A stretch of DNA of 64,000 nt, from contig OZ199839.1 in the NCBI GenBank assembly GCA_964304625.1, positions 3,968,001 to 4,032,000 on the forward strand, given 5' to 3'. Every line of letters begins with the position of its first letter. Within the stretch, counting starts at the first letter, position 1. This document shows, piece by piece, positions 23,940-36,221 of this stretch. The translations under genes were made by a program, and so were the position numbers. A model generated the notes under the pieces. The model saw nothing but the letters and a program-made list of their open reading frames with translations, searched no databases and had not been told where the DNA came from. The stretch is from Kudoa neothunni. Lineage: Eukaryota; Cnidaria.

Positions 23940-25214
23940 CTATGTACACATTAATTGTGAATTTCTTATTTGATTTCTAAAACAACAAAATTCCATTATT
24001 TTCAACTGTCGAATATTCTTCAATGACATTTCAAAAATCTCTTCTTCAAATTTACACAATAAATTGTATTTTCAGTTGCCACCGTCTTTGGTATGTGCTT
24101 TAAATTTTGCACGCAATCAATTTTATCTCTTTATAAAACTTTACAGATGTTATTGTAACCACCTCCTGTTCGATATCCTTCATAGTTGATTACACAACGC
24201 TCTTATTTTCATGAATACCGACCATTTGATCTTTCATTATCTCCTACTAGAGCATCATTTCGTCAATTTCATCCTTTTTTATATTTCATTAATAGAATAT
24301 AACGTGGAAATCATGAATTGACGAATAGTAATTGTTATTTCATTTTTAGGAGAAAGAGTTTCAAAGAACTTCCATATTTCATGTTTTTCTTTAAATGTTC
24401 AACGCCTCTGGCTATCAGTGATCACAGCTAGTGATTTCGTAAAATCCACAAGCGGTATAGAAATCGGGGAAGAAATGTACGTAAAATTGGTCACTACGGA
24501 CTCTACCTACCTTGGAATTATTTGATATTAAGTGAAGATTTTATATTTTTTAAATGGAAATATTAATTACAATAAACTTTATAATATACACATTTAATAT
24601 GAGAACTATTTACTGTTGTTTAAAAAAATGCATAAAATCCACGATGCGTAAATGCGTAAAATCGGGTTCCGACTGTATAATTGGAGATATGTGTGACAGT
24701 AAAGAAAAAAGAAATGTTTCATTATTTAATTTCTGATAATGAGAGATAGGAGACTCCTGTTGGTTGAATCGGGATCTTATTCATCAAAATTAAAAAACTT
24801 GACAAATAATGAGTTAAAACCTCATAAGGAACAATTAAATAATAGCGATTAAGCTGAAAGTAGCATAAAACTACCTTTATTAAAAGTTAACATCAAAATT
24901 TTATTATTATCTGATTTTTAAACCTAAAAATTTCATCGAAAATATAGTCAATTGTAAGGTCAGGAGGAATTCATTTTCAACAATTGTGGATATAAACATA
25001 TATACAAATTACTTATTACATCATTAAACCGAAAAATTAAATATTACATATCAAATTTATTTTCTGCATGTGATAACCGTTATATTTTATGATTTCTAAC
25101 CCACATGCTCAAGTCGTTATATATTCCATTTCCTTTAGAAATATAAAATAATATGATAACAAAAATAATGAAAATTTTTATATTATTTTGTATCCGATAA
25201 ATGAAAGATTGTTT

Positions 25215-25360
25215 ATTTATCCAAATTTTCAAAAACATACAGAAAATTATGTTAAGTAAATATTAGATAATATGCAAAAAATATGAATAAAATACGTGCA
25301 GTAGTTTTGGGGATATTCATTCTCTGAGATATAGCCATGTCCAATATTGTTTCCCATGCA
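25215..25360 (-). repeat. Right arm of a ~130-bp inverted repeat
   Basis: Inverted partner of 23020-23150. Outside the arms the similarity fades quickly on both sides. Target duplications could not be recognised. Confidence 0.75.
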
Positions 25361-26299
25361 AATAGCCACTTTAAATAATGTTATTTGACTTCATCACTAA
25401 AAAATAAACGAGCTACTTAAGATAGAGACTGATTGTAGTTTTATAAATAATTGTTAAATATTTATTTCTAAGAACATTTTAGATATTTCTGCCAACTACT
25501 TATTGAGTTTAATAACCCTGAATAATATAATTCCTTAGAAATCCTTAAATACATCACAAACCCTTTACAACAGGTAACCAATGTTCGGCAATTTCAGACT
25601 TTCTTCCCTTAAAATATTACTCTAATATTTTAAACCATACATTTGATTTTATTTGCCGTTCTTAATAATAATTTACACAAAATTTAAAAAATGAACATTC
25701 TAAAGTGGTTTCTTTCTATTATTAGCGCTTAAATGATTTTCCGTAATTTTTCAGCTATAGTCGAATTTAGTGGTGTGCCTTTTGTTACATTTATGTCTGT
25801 AAAATCTAAAAACGGGGAAATAATAAACCTGAAAGATAAATTTATTGATTTTTTTAAAGTATAATAAATAGGAGTGCAAAAATACTACTTTTCGTAAATT
25901 TAAACTCTCTTTTATTTCTACTCTAGATATCATCTTGATTAGGAAGAAAGATATAGTTTGATCTTTAAACTGGTTTGGCTTCTTCAGAGAGAATGAATTT
26001 TAAACAGTGTTAAAATCACGACATCGATACTTTAGTATATGACCGGGTGAATTACCTGAGATAATAGAAATTGAACTATCTGCCCATGACATTGTACATG
26101 AAAGAAATTAATTGACAAAAGAATTGTACCTAAGCGTAGTAATGACCCATGATTGATTTCTTGGTTTTAAATCACGATGGAATTTAAAAATATCATTGCC
26201 CATGGTGGTGGTGCTTATGTTGACTAAAGTTTTGTAGAAAATTGATAATCTAAATTGAAGGATTAAGTCAAAGGTAACAACGATGACTGTATCTATAAT

Positions 26300-27160
26300 C
26301 TTAACGAAACAGCATTATTTTAGTAGCAACAAAGAGGTCCATTATTTTTAATGCTATGTTTTATCGAGAGAAAAATATTCGAGCAGAGGAAAAAATCTAA
26401 AAAATAGTTACCGTTTTGCGGCATACATCTATGCCTAGAGGTTGCATTGAATCTCTTGTGACTGGAAATCACAAAGACCTCGTTATTTTAAAAATGCTAA
26501 AACATTTCTAGTAAAACACAAATCTAACAGGAAAGAATGGATGACCAGGGAAACATTTGCCAAATATTTTTCTAACTTTGACAATGAATTCAAAACGAAA
26601 TACAAGTAAGTTTACTACTTCTAAAAAATACCACTTGCCAAGCCGAAACTCATTTGTCCAATATCTCTGTTATATTCCTTACAAAAAATTCAACTAACGT
26701 TTTGCAACTATTAGACCATGGAATCGTTTTTTGATTCAAATAAAATTACAAAAATAATTTAACAGAAAATCATATTTCTGCAGTTAGCAGTGATATAAAT
26801 ACATCTACCCAAGATTCGCTTAAAACATTGTTCATAATTAAAAAATCCTGGGACGGTGTTTCAAAGGATATTGTATTTAATTGTTTCAGCAAATATGGGT
26901 TTCCTTCAGCCAATGAATGCGAGCGTTCACCGAATATTAATTTTAGAAATAAAGAATTCTCAGCTGGAAATTCCGAGATCAGTCAAGAGGAAGTCAATAT
27001 GCCTACATCAAAACACTTTGACGAGCTTACTCCCTTGGTTGTTGAATCCGCTAATTTTGAAACTAAAGATGAACGAATGGTAGAATTTATATCGTCAACA
27101 AATTCATTTAAATGTTTAAACACGCAGAAGAAATATACAACAGAGAGGAATTGATTATTT
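26300..27160 (+). pseudogene. Tigger/pogo transposase remnant
   Basis: Scattered frames give pieces of a CENP-B-like DDE transposase in the right order: KEWMTRETFAKYFSNFDNEF (just after the first catalytic block), VLQLLDHGIV (the usual LQPLDQGI third catalytic block), and IIKKSWDGVSKDIVFNCFSKYGF (the tail helix, matching KKSWEHITIQTISNCFKKAGF of the Tigger copy at 42.4 kb). Multiple stops and shifts separate them. No TIRs were found around it. Confidence 0.6.
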
Positions 27161-28382
27161 GGACGAAATAATGAGTTAACATCATAAAATTACGGCATAC
27201 ACATTTAAAAATAACATAAATTAACATATTGTTTCAATAAAAGTAGATGATTGTACGAATAAAATTAATTTCTTTAAAATAGGTGTATATTTGTTTATCT
27301 TCGCGCGCGCGGGATGTTACGGAAAATATGTCACTGGCGCATTTTCAGTAACTTTTTCCATGGTCCCGAGGGGATTACAGAAAATCGGTTACCTACTGTA
27401 TGCAAAAATTTATCCTATGAAATTGGATATCATTTAATTTACTCCCTGATATTTAAAATTTACCCCCAGTTGAAAATCCCCGCTCTAGCGGATTTGGGGT
27501 AGAAGTCTACCCCAATGAGACTTTGTCTATTGTATAATTTGTCATTTATAATTTCAAACTTTCTGAGATTACTTGTATTCCCTCAAAATTATTTTATTTG
27601 TATATGAAAATAAAACAATTTTTATCTATTACATTGGCGGAAATATACATTTTCCATCTTCTGATAGACCTTGGGGTAGAAAGCTACCCCACAATTTTTC
27701 TTTCTAAAATTAAAGAAGAAATAATTTTTAGTGTAATTGACGAGTTTAGGATTTTCTATAGTCTAGATCTTACGATATAACGCTTACAAACTATAAATAT
27801 ATCACGTGATTCTATATAAAAACATTTTCGGGTGATGATATTTTTCGGAGGGAGTTCGTGAAATGATGGCAGAATTATTATATGGCTTACTAACGATGAT
27901 AATCATGGCAACCAAAACTCTTAAACCGTGTTTAATGTTTATTCCAATAAAATGGGCTAAAAAACCAACGATGTGTGCGCAATTTGCAATGAATTTTGGT
28001 GTTAGGACCACCTAATAAATGTTTGTGAGTCTCGTTTGCATTAAATATGGTTTAGTTAGGACACAAAAAATAGGCTAAGGAATTATGTAGATTAATATTT
28101 TAATTTTAAAAGATTTAATTAGAACAACACGCAGCCATTCGAAATCAGAATTAAAAACTAATAGGGCGATTGTTGGTGAAAGTCATATTCGTAGAATTAT
28201 CGGGATTATTAACGAATTTATTTTCACTATAACTCTTTATTATTTTTGTGTATCCACCAAAATCTTCAATATTTCTTCTTACGGAATTTTTTTGTAACAA
28301 GCGATAAAATAAAAATCTGGGATTGAAAACCACCTCAGAGTCTAACGGAGTGCAGTCGATTTTCGGTCCATTAGAGGGTTAA

Positions 28383-28905
28383 GGAGGGGTGATGGTTATT
28401 TCACAGGCAATTAATATCTCATGTTAATCAATGGAATTATTCTAATTAAATATATATATATATATATATTAAAATAACTTATATAGATATGATTTTTTAC
28501 AAATTTATAGATAAATACATGCATTACATATTTGTGGTGATATGATGGGTTAACACACTCGAACATCGACGCAACTCTGTTACAATAACGAGAAAATAAA
28601 TATTTATTGTACGATGAAGTCGCTGGAAATATTTATAATCATTTGTTCAAATGAATCACTAGTTTTCCATTTCATTCAACCAAAAGGATAATACGTACAA
28701 AAATATTACAAACTAAGTTTGGGGACTTTAAAATTGTTTAAATTCAAGAATAAAGAAAAAAATTAACTTATTAAATATTTAAAACTGCAACAAGTTGAAG
28801 AAGGAATTTTATTAGGATTAAATGAGTTGAGTCAAAAAATACACGTTTATTCATAAAGGTAAAAATAAATCACAAGAAATATTGAATATATAAGTGATAA
28901 TTTTT
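28383..28905. other. Intergenic, A+T-rich
   Basis: Contains a (TA)n run at 28450-28469 and nothing else recognisable before the Jagunal stop codon. Confidence 0.6.
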
Positions 28906-29435
28906 TCACCAAATTTTCCTTAACTTCCAAGCACAATCCAGTACAAGGACCGTCGTCAATATATGGAAGCCATACAAAATGAGTACAGGGTAATGTAAAT
29001 GGTCTTGACGGTCCCTAAGCATACGTACAATCACCAAAATTTTAGGGAAAAATTCTAAAAGATTGCACAGCAACATATAGACAAATAATGCGATTTTGGA
29101 ATTGTAGTTTATAGCAGTTTTGCCGACAAAAATATTGAAAACAGAAAACAACGTGAGCGTTTCCAAATGGCTCCAAGGTATAGTATCAATATGGTAGCTT
29201 ATCAACACCAATAAGCATTAAAGTAAGGTCAAACAACCCAAAGTTACCCATATTTGTCAGAAAAAAAACGAATCCAATTAATCAAACACATAAGCGCTTG
29301 AAGATAAAAGAGTCGACTTAGTGTGGACTTGATTTGGGCACTGATTCTGTATTTATCAGCAACCCTCTCTCGGTGTGTAAAATCACTTCCATCGGTTCCA
29401 GCAGGGCGTGCGCCTCCTCCTCTTTTTGTTGCCAT
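28906..29435 (-). CDS. JAGN1: Jagunal homologue, ER membrane protein (2 exons, 159 aa)
   Basis: Exons 29435-29248 and 29197-28906 on the minus strand, joined across a 50-bp intron into 480 nt. The N-terminus MATKRGGGARPAGTDGSDFTHRERVA is nearly diagnostic: animal Jagunal proteins start with a basic glycine-rich stretch followed by AGTDG-DF--R-RVA. Four hydrophobic segments follow, at roughly residues 40-57, 73-88, 97-115 and 132-150, and the protein ends in KLRKIW, a basic tail suited to ER retention. It is about 20 residues shorter than the human protein. The family shapes ER organisation and vesicle transport during oogenesis and granulocyte secretion. The ATG is about 100 bp from a Tigger-like MITE that starts at 29539 upstream. 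Confidence 0.9.
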
Positions 29436-29538
29436 GTTTATTACGCGGAAAAAATGAAAACTCAGCTAATGAGTTTCTTCGACAAAAATCGGCAATACTC
29501 GTCCCCAAGTGACTTGTCCGGTTTACAATAGAAAATTA

Positions 29539-30250
29539 CAGTAATGGATCAGTCGTACGTAATCCCCTTGGGGATGTGGAAACTGTACGTACCACCGGTC
29601 TCAGCCGGATAGTATGTACTTTTGCGCAGGCGCAAAGAAGTATTAGAACACAAGAGTAGCTATAACTTAAATATTCATGAAAAGATAATTATTGTTTTTG
29701 TTTAAAGTACGATCTAAAAATGAATAAACATCCGGAATATAATCAGACATTAACTCCTACTTTTTCGAGCCACGATGTTTAAAAAGTTGCCAAGACGTTC
29801 TAAGTAAAATAAGCCCATCTCTGAACGACTCAATTTTTTAACAATAAAATCATCCGTTTTTGAAATATTGGGGTGGGAGTGCCATTGCGCCATTGTTATT
29901 TCTATGAATTAGAGAGGACATCATTATAAATCACACTACTGTGTATCTACGACATGTGTCTATGTTTATCGTTCATTTTTCTACCAACTACCACATTGAC
30001 GTAACTATACAAACTTACTAATTGTTTCATTGTGGTAAAAAAGGAAGGAAACGCATAATTTAATCACGCGGTCAAAGCAAAAAGGTACACGTACGACCGA
30101 TCCTCATGTAACTTTTTATTTTTCGTTGTTATGTACTAATTATACTCATAATTATTTAAAACGAGTATTAATATCATTAAATCATTTTAAGTACGATAGA
30201 ATCTTTTAATATGTAAAATAACTAATGTACGTACGAGCGGTCCATTACTG
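29539..30250. mobile_element. pogo/Tigger-like MITE upstream of JAGN1
   Basis: Left end CAGTAATGGATCAGTCGTAC and right end (minus strand) CAGTAATGGACCGCTCGTAC are inverted copies that extend through CGTACGTA. TA lies outside the left end and CA (TA with one transition) outside the right. A further inverted block GGATCGGTCGTACGT sits inside at 30086-30102. No transposase frame. It lies within about 110 bp of the JAGN1 start codon, so it may overlap that promoter. Confidence 0.65.
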
Positions 30251-31400
30251 CAATACCAAAGACAATTTAAATTTTATTTTATGCTTCATTTTAGGAAAAT
30301 GTGGATCCTGGGTTAAATTAATTATGGTTTCAATTGATATTTTTGAAACGAGTGGCTCATTTAGGCTCCAGATCATCTTACTTTCTATTTCAGACGAGTC
30401 TTCGCGACATTCGGTTTCAACGCATTCATCAGACCATTCTAGTCAATCAGATAAGCTGTCTTCAACTTCATTACCATATAATTCCAATTCTTTAATAAAT
30501 TCCGAAGGGCTACTGCTCATTTTTACTTTTTAGAAAAAGAAGTCAGTATCATATCACAATGATATTTAATAAGCTGTCTATCATACTATAACTTAAATAT
30601 AAAAAAATTTTCAACATTTGTTGTTCAAGCTTAATAGACTACGATTTTTTTAATTTAAATGCCATCATATAATTTTTCGTTTTGTTGATTAACCTGTGAG
30701 AATAGATAGTCTTTTGTGCTTTAGATAATTTTATGATCGAATTAATATTTGATTTTTAAGTAAGTAAGTAAATAAACAAATAAAAATAATCTTACTAAAT
30801 AAAGATTATTATAGTTGAAAAGTAAGGGGAAACGCACATTGTCAATAACAAAAGCATACGATGCAGTGGTAATTCTTTTTTAATGCAATTATTAGGGATT
30901 AATCTGTTGAATTAATAATATTCTTATTGCATTCTTTCTTCGTAATACAATATTATTTTACTGTCCGTTTTATAATATTTTGAATAAATTTATCAAAAAA
31001 ATCTGCTGTAAAGTATCCCATAATGCAAGTAAAGATGAATTTATTTCTAAGCCTAATTAAAATAATATTTTTTGAAAATTTCTTCATCTTACACAACTTT
31101 AACGTAGTGATAATAGCTAGAGCTTTGAGAAACTTTATGCGAATTGTAAGAAGTTGTAGTTATATTAAAGTCGACTTGGGATGTAATACATCCTACTTCA
31201 TTAGGAAGTTAGTGGGCGAGAGAGACAACCATGCTATACAAGCAAAATATCTATTACAAGAAATATAATGTAAGTTATGCAGATAATTCTTGATGAGGAG
31301 CAACGAAATAGTCTTCATTTTTTTTAATCAAAGCCTTTTTATGTGAGCGTATTTTGGTCAGAACACTAAAAAAAGTGACAATATATAACAAGATAGACAA
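30251..31400. other. Intergenic; possible serine-rich fragment
   Basis: The plus-strand frame at 30225-30533 includes a serine-rich stretch (DESSRHSVSTHSSDHSSQSD) after a TTTCAG acceptor-like site at about 30392. It might be an old transposase N-terminus or an orphan exon. I could not place it. Confidence 0.3.
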
Positions 31401-32464
31401 TTAATACATAATTGCAACAATCAAGACAAGCGGGAAAATAAAAGCTAAGGATAGAAGTATCAGTATGTAAGGTTGAAGAAGAACTAAAGCAATGATTAAT
31501 AATAGATTCAGAATTTTATTATAGAATAATATACATCTAATGGTGGGTTTGTTCGAACTGAGCGCAGTTACTATATAAAAATAGTTACAATAACAACATA
31601 AAACACCTAGATTCGATATCAATATGCGTGAATTTACATTTAACGGATTCTTCTGCCGAATATATTTGATCTTCGATTACATTATTGGCTGTGATAACCA
31701 CCATAAATGGATCGTTGTTTGTAGTCGAAGTTTGGACAACAATTCTAATTTTTGAGGTATAGAAACCATCTTTGAATGTGGTTATATTATTGCTTCTATG
31801 TGAGTGAGGCGGTGGCTCAATATGGTAGGTTAATTTGTGAGCTGGTTGAGAGATGCATTCGCAGAGAATGACCACGGTGGTATTCCAAGATTTTTTCGAA
31901 TCTACAACACATCTGAGTTCAGGCTTTCCTATAGAAGGTATTTAAGTTAGATACAGCAGTGATGCAAAATCTTACGAAACACCACAAATTTAATAATGGT
32001 TTCATTTTTTTGAACCATATTCGAATCCTCATCAATCATCACAAGACTTATAAGAAGAAACTTGTTGTGCATCCTAGAGGTGACATTTGAAATAACGATA
32101 TCATTTTTTGTCATTTCAACGAGTTTTATATCGGGAGAATTGTGTGAGGAATCCATGAAAGAGTTTTCAGTCATTAATTTTTTACCCAATAGTTGAGTAC
32201 GGTTGTTATTAATGAGATAGATGTCGTATTTGACAACATATCTACTCGGCACTGCGTAACTCCATGAAATCATCGCAGTATCTTGATGGAAAACTTTGAG
32301 TTTATTCGAATTAGGTGTGCTCATTTTTACATATTGTGGCTCTAAATATGTATTTAATGGCTTTTTTTGCATCAAAACAAATTACGTTCCAATACGGTAG
32401 GGGGTTTGTTTAGGTGATTGGTGAAAATAGGAGCGAAAACAATGAATAATATGCCGAATTTCAT
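31401..32464 (-). CDS. Secreted or membrane FN3-like protein
   Basis: Minus-strand exons 32464-32386, 32341-31976 and 31928 onward. Exon 1 encodes a signal peptide (MKFGILFIVFAPIFTNH). Exon 2 has an FN3-like core (VFHQDTAMISWSYAVPSRYVVKYDIYLI), with the W and Y spacing of that fold. Exon 3 holds a second beta-rich region with N-glycosylation sites and a few Cys. Two 3' ends fit the frame. Reading on gives a stop at 31585 (262 aa). A 31-bp intron (31637-31607) leads to a hydrophobic tail ending at 31401 (313 aa), which would be a membrane or GPI anchor. The arrangement recalls neuron-derived neurotrophic factor-type FN3 proteins, but I do not claim the family. Confidence 0.55.
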
Positions 32465-33168
32465 TAGAGTGTATGTGTTAACCAACGCTTGTTCTACGCT
32501 TAGTGACACTGATGTGTGTATTAGTTGTTGTGAGAGAATACCTGCATTTGGATTTTCAATCAAATACACACAATAATGGGTTTCTTGTGTTTTCAGGTGT
32601 CTTGGTAGTTGGGTTCCGAAAGAGGTTCACTTCCGTTGCGTCCACCTCATTTCCTGTGATCAAAATTAATATTCTTAATTATCACTTTCAAAGGTTCACC
32701 GCAAACGTGATGGTATAATTTGTTGGGGATGTTTTTTTGAATTAATTTGATTTGTTGAATACTCGACTTGTGTCATTCTAACCGCTACAGCAGTAATATG
32801 CTTACTTGGTTTGACTTTATATAAATTTTCATCCCCTCGTAAATCACTTTTATATTTTATTAAAATTCTCGTACAGTAACAAAATTTAATCAATAATTGT
32901 CAAAATAATCATTCATTGGATGAGAATAGTAAAAATCCAACTGTTAACTCCAACATTCTAATCCTCTCTGGTTCTCCAGAGGACTGCCACCCTCCCTCAA
33001 CATCCTGTTTATTCTATCATGTACCCACCAAAAATAATCCATAAATTGTGTTATATCAGGTATAATAACAAAACTAAAAAAATTAGTACAACAGAAAAAG
33101 CCTTAACCAATAAATTAAAAGAAACACGCAAATCCGCGCTCAAATCTTCAAAGTTTATTCCTATATAC
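32465..33168. other. 5' flank of the FN3-like gene
   Basis: No supported feature; presumably contains its promoter. Confidence 0.4.
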
Positions 33169-34534
33169 CATGGATGGCAAAACCATGGCTCGCGAGCCAC
33201 ATGTGGCTCTTTGGAAGTTATGATGCGGCTCTTGAAAAAATTTTTATTTGAATTTTTTTTAATTCAACCAACACATTAATTCAGAAAAGTACAACGTTTA
33301 AAATTTTTAATTAAGAGGAGAAATAAAATCTTTAAATCTAAACTAGATAATATCTTTGATTAGAAAACATAGTTAAAAACTTCCATATAGTTTTAATATT
33401 TGATAAAAATCAGAATTATTGCTAGTTTAATTTTGAAATACAATTAGAACTAGTGTCTACCCATTATCAAAGTAATAAATTTCAGAGGAATAAAACATCC
33501 ATTAAAGCTTTAAACATGATTCATAATCCCAACTCACCAAGCAAATTGTGGAAATACGTTCTAGAAATTAAATATTCAAAATGAAAATAAATTTTTCTCA
33601 AACTTGTTTCTATCTTTGGAACCATTTATCGTTGTGAGTTTCTTTATTAAACGATGAAGTTTGTAAAATTGAAGCATCACCAATACCTTCCTCATAAACA
33701 AACGCCTGACGGAACTAATTCGTGCAGCGTTAACAGCATACGAACCGGATTACCGTCGGCTCACTGATAATGTGGAAACATAAAAAATTTGTAACATTGG
33801 AAGCAATTTCTAAAAAAAATCCGGATGCATTAAATTTTCGTGTCATTACTTTATTCGTAAATATTTTATTTTATTTTTTTCCTGACTGCCATACATGATT
33901 AAATGTGAAAAATATTTCATTATTTTTTCGACCTTTTTAATAGTGAAAAAGTTTTTCGGATCGTTAACTACTAACTTACGTTTTTGGAAATACCATCATA
34001 AATTATACCTGTACAAATCATATGTAAATTTTCCAGCGGTTAGCCGAATAAGAAAACATTAAAAAACCTTTATTTAAAATTCTACAACGTTATATCTTAT
34101 TATTTACGAAAAATTTCCCCAAAATATACATTTCAAATAAGGAAGAGGTGCATAAGTGATTTTAGTGCCTTGTGGCCCTTGAAAATTTGGGCAACCTTAA
34201 AGTTGGCTCCCGATCTAGCCAAGTCTGACCAGACTTGCTTAGAATGGGAGCTGCATTTAATGAACTCCATATTTTTTGAAGCCATTAGGATTAAAAATTA
34301 TCCTTCGGCTCGTGTTATTATATTTACATTTTGTCTAAAAATTATAATTAATAATGAATTAAGGTTAAATTCGTGTGTTCTTATTCAAGGTAACTGCATG
34401 ACTCTGACTCTCAAAGTATCCGAATAACTTTGCGGGAAAAATTTAATGAAAAGCCAAGTCTAAATTTTTCAAGAGCCGCACTTCAACTTCGACGAGCCGC
34501 ATTCGGCTCGCGAATCGAGGTTTGGCCACCTCTG
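33169..34534. mobile_element. hAT-type non-autonomous element (1.37 kb)
   Basis: Ends are inverted: CATGGATGGCAAAACCATGG at left, and CAGAGGTGGCCAAACCTCGA read from the right. Both continue into GCGAGCC and then GGCTC repeats. Flanking 8-mers CTATATAC (33161-33168) and CTAATTAC (34535-34542) match at 6 of 8. Repeated GGCTC/GAGCC blocks near each end are typical subterminal binding repeats of hAT elements. No transposase is visible. Confidence 0.78.
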
Positions 34535-34982
34535 CTAATTACTGACGTAGCTGTACTAACAAATGAAAAACTTCATTAATTTCACATATTTAAATAAGGA
34601 AGTACAAAAGGGTGTATAAACACCTCAGAACGCTCAACCACAAACCAAACGACTTTTACTTAAATAAACCTACTTAATGTACCCAAATATGCACATTCAA
34701 AGAAAACGTACAAAATCACACTGAATCGTGTCCAGAAAATTAAACCTAACATCCAGCTAGTCTGATGCTCGATCAGCAGCAACTCCTGCCCAGAATCCTT
34801 GATTCGTACACTTACTCAACGCAGGCCGTTCCCTCAAATTGTGACATACACCCTCCAGAGCTGGACGGCCTATACACACTCATCCCTATGTTTCTCCAGC
34901 TAACTAACTCCAAGTCTCATTATTAAGCCGGAAATTTGTTACAAATTTTTCTAGATTTCACGTTCAACTCGAGAAAATTATT

Positions 34983-35340
34983 TTAACCATCAACTACAAC
35001 ACCCAGCACAATACGACGTCTAATAAGGCCCAATCGGAGGACTATGAGACCGCAGAATCGCACCAGTCCTTGATTTCTCAGTTTTATTATTGACCTTGGA
35101 GGAAACGCGGAACTACAACATCCGATTATCCAAGTACAAACCAACTTAACAAATAACACCGATATGGTAATACCAACAAATGCACTGATATTGATAAATA
35201 GATTCAATGAGTTATCTCCATAAATTACAACCAAGTAGCCAATAAAATCGATAATACAGTGTTTAGGGATGGGGTGATATTTTAGAAGTGATAGATGATT
35301 GGAACAGTTAGCACCCACACAGAAATTAAACAGAGAAATA
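34983..35340 (-). CDS. Possible single-pass membrane protein exon
   Basis: Minus-strand open stretch after an acceptor-like CCTAG at 35341, ending with TAA at 34983. It encodes FCVGANCSNHL, a hydrophobic segment (INISAFVGITISVLFVKLVCTWIIG), then CCSSAFPP and a basic tail. A possible upstream exon ending near 35390 (MLPIIYGCEARIYQ) joins in frame but uses a weak GTCTTA donor. No family recognised. It could be chance in A+T-rich DNA. Confidence 0.25.
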
Positions 35341-36221
35341 CTAGGTTAATCTGTTGAAAGGGAAACTGTACTAAGAACTACTTATGATAAGACCGCTGGT
35401 AAATCCTAGCCTCACACCCGTATATAATTGGCAACATAGGGGTAATTTAGACGATGGGGAAAACATCAATAACTAAATAAGTAGTGTGGTTACTTGTCTG
35501 TGAGAATATTTTAGACATATTCCATATTAATTGGTGTGAAATTGCGAAGCGTGATAGAAGGCGGTTCGATAATGCACGCAGTGATTTCCCAATTATTTTA
35601 TCCCCAAAATATATTTTGACAGCAAAAACCCCCTTCAAATTTTGACAGAAGTCAAAAATGTTATGACAATTAATTGCATGCTAATCGCACTATTGTCCTA
35701 TGCGTACTTGATAAATGGATTATAAATGTTGCTCTTGCTGCTGTAAATGTTAGTTGAGAAGCAGCATCATAAAATTCCACAACCGTTAAACTCACAATTA
35801 TCAATTATTCCACATTGTAGTTTACCGCAAAGCTAAACCACTTGAAAAACTTTGCAATAAACTACTTAATATTGTCGTCAACGCATTCCCAAAGCTCTAA
35901 TATTATTTTTGATACCAGTGACGCATTTGCGTTCAAACTATAATTTGCAATGTGGCAATAGTTACACCTTGTAGAGTGTTATCAAGCTGACTAGAACAAA
36001 TTGATTTTATCATATGCTAAGTACATTTAGGGTATTAGAGTTAATCTCTCGATATTGACAGGCTGTGAGTTGGTCTCGTTTGATGCTTAATATTTCCCAC
36101 CAATTTTCCTTTGAAATTCATAAAATAATTTTATTCATGTTCGCAACCGATTTCTTTGATCACACATGCTTGGAACTATCAGAAAAAAGCGTTAATACTT
36201 TAAGAAATTATCTAGTTATTA
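35341..36221. other. Intergenic, nothing supported
   Basis: Minus-strand open frame 35447-35638 lacks an ATG and shows no domain. The rest is non-coding. Confidence 0.5.

Larger units (their letters stand above)
22688..27482. mobile_element. Decayed hAT element (4.8 kb) inside a piggyBac MITE
   Basis: Ends CAAGAGTTCTCAAC and, on the minus strand, CGGGGATTTTCAAC agree at 9 of 14 bases, and every mismatch is a transition. Flanking 8-mers CCCTAATG and CTCTAGCG both derive from CTCTAATG, the sequence expected at that place in the piggyBac end, so they read as the hAT 8-bp target duplication. No hAT transposase is recognisable inside. Instead it holds a 130-bp inverted repeat (23020-23150/25215-25360) and a Tigger remnant (26300-27160). 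Confidence 0.55.
22674..28382. mobile_element. piggyBac-type MITE split by a hAT insertion
   Basis: The left end TTAACCCCCTAATG (22674-22687) and right end (28365-28382; TTAACCCTCTAATGG on the minus strand) are the same terminal repeat. The left copy is interrupted after 10 bases by the hAT element 22688-27482, and the repeat resumes at 27483 as CTCTAGCGGATTTGGGGTAG. The subterminal palindromes GGGGTAGAAGTCTACCCC (27495-27512) and GGGGTAGAAAGCTACCCC (near 27674) are the family mark. Without the hAT insert the MITE is about 0.9 kb. It has no transposase. Confidence 0.7.

Noticed and set aside
35447-35638. 63-codon minus-strand frame
   Set aside because: Lacks an ATG at its start and shows no family feature.
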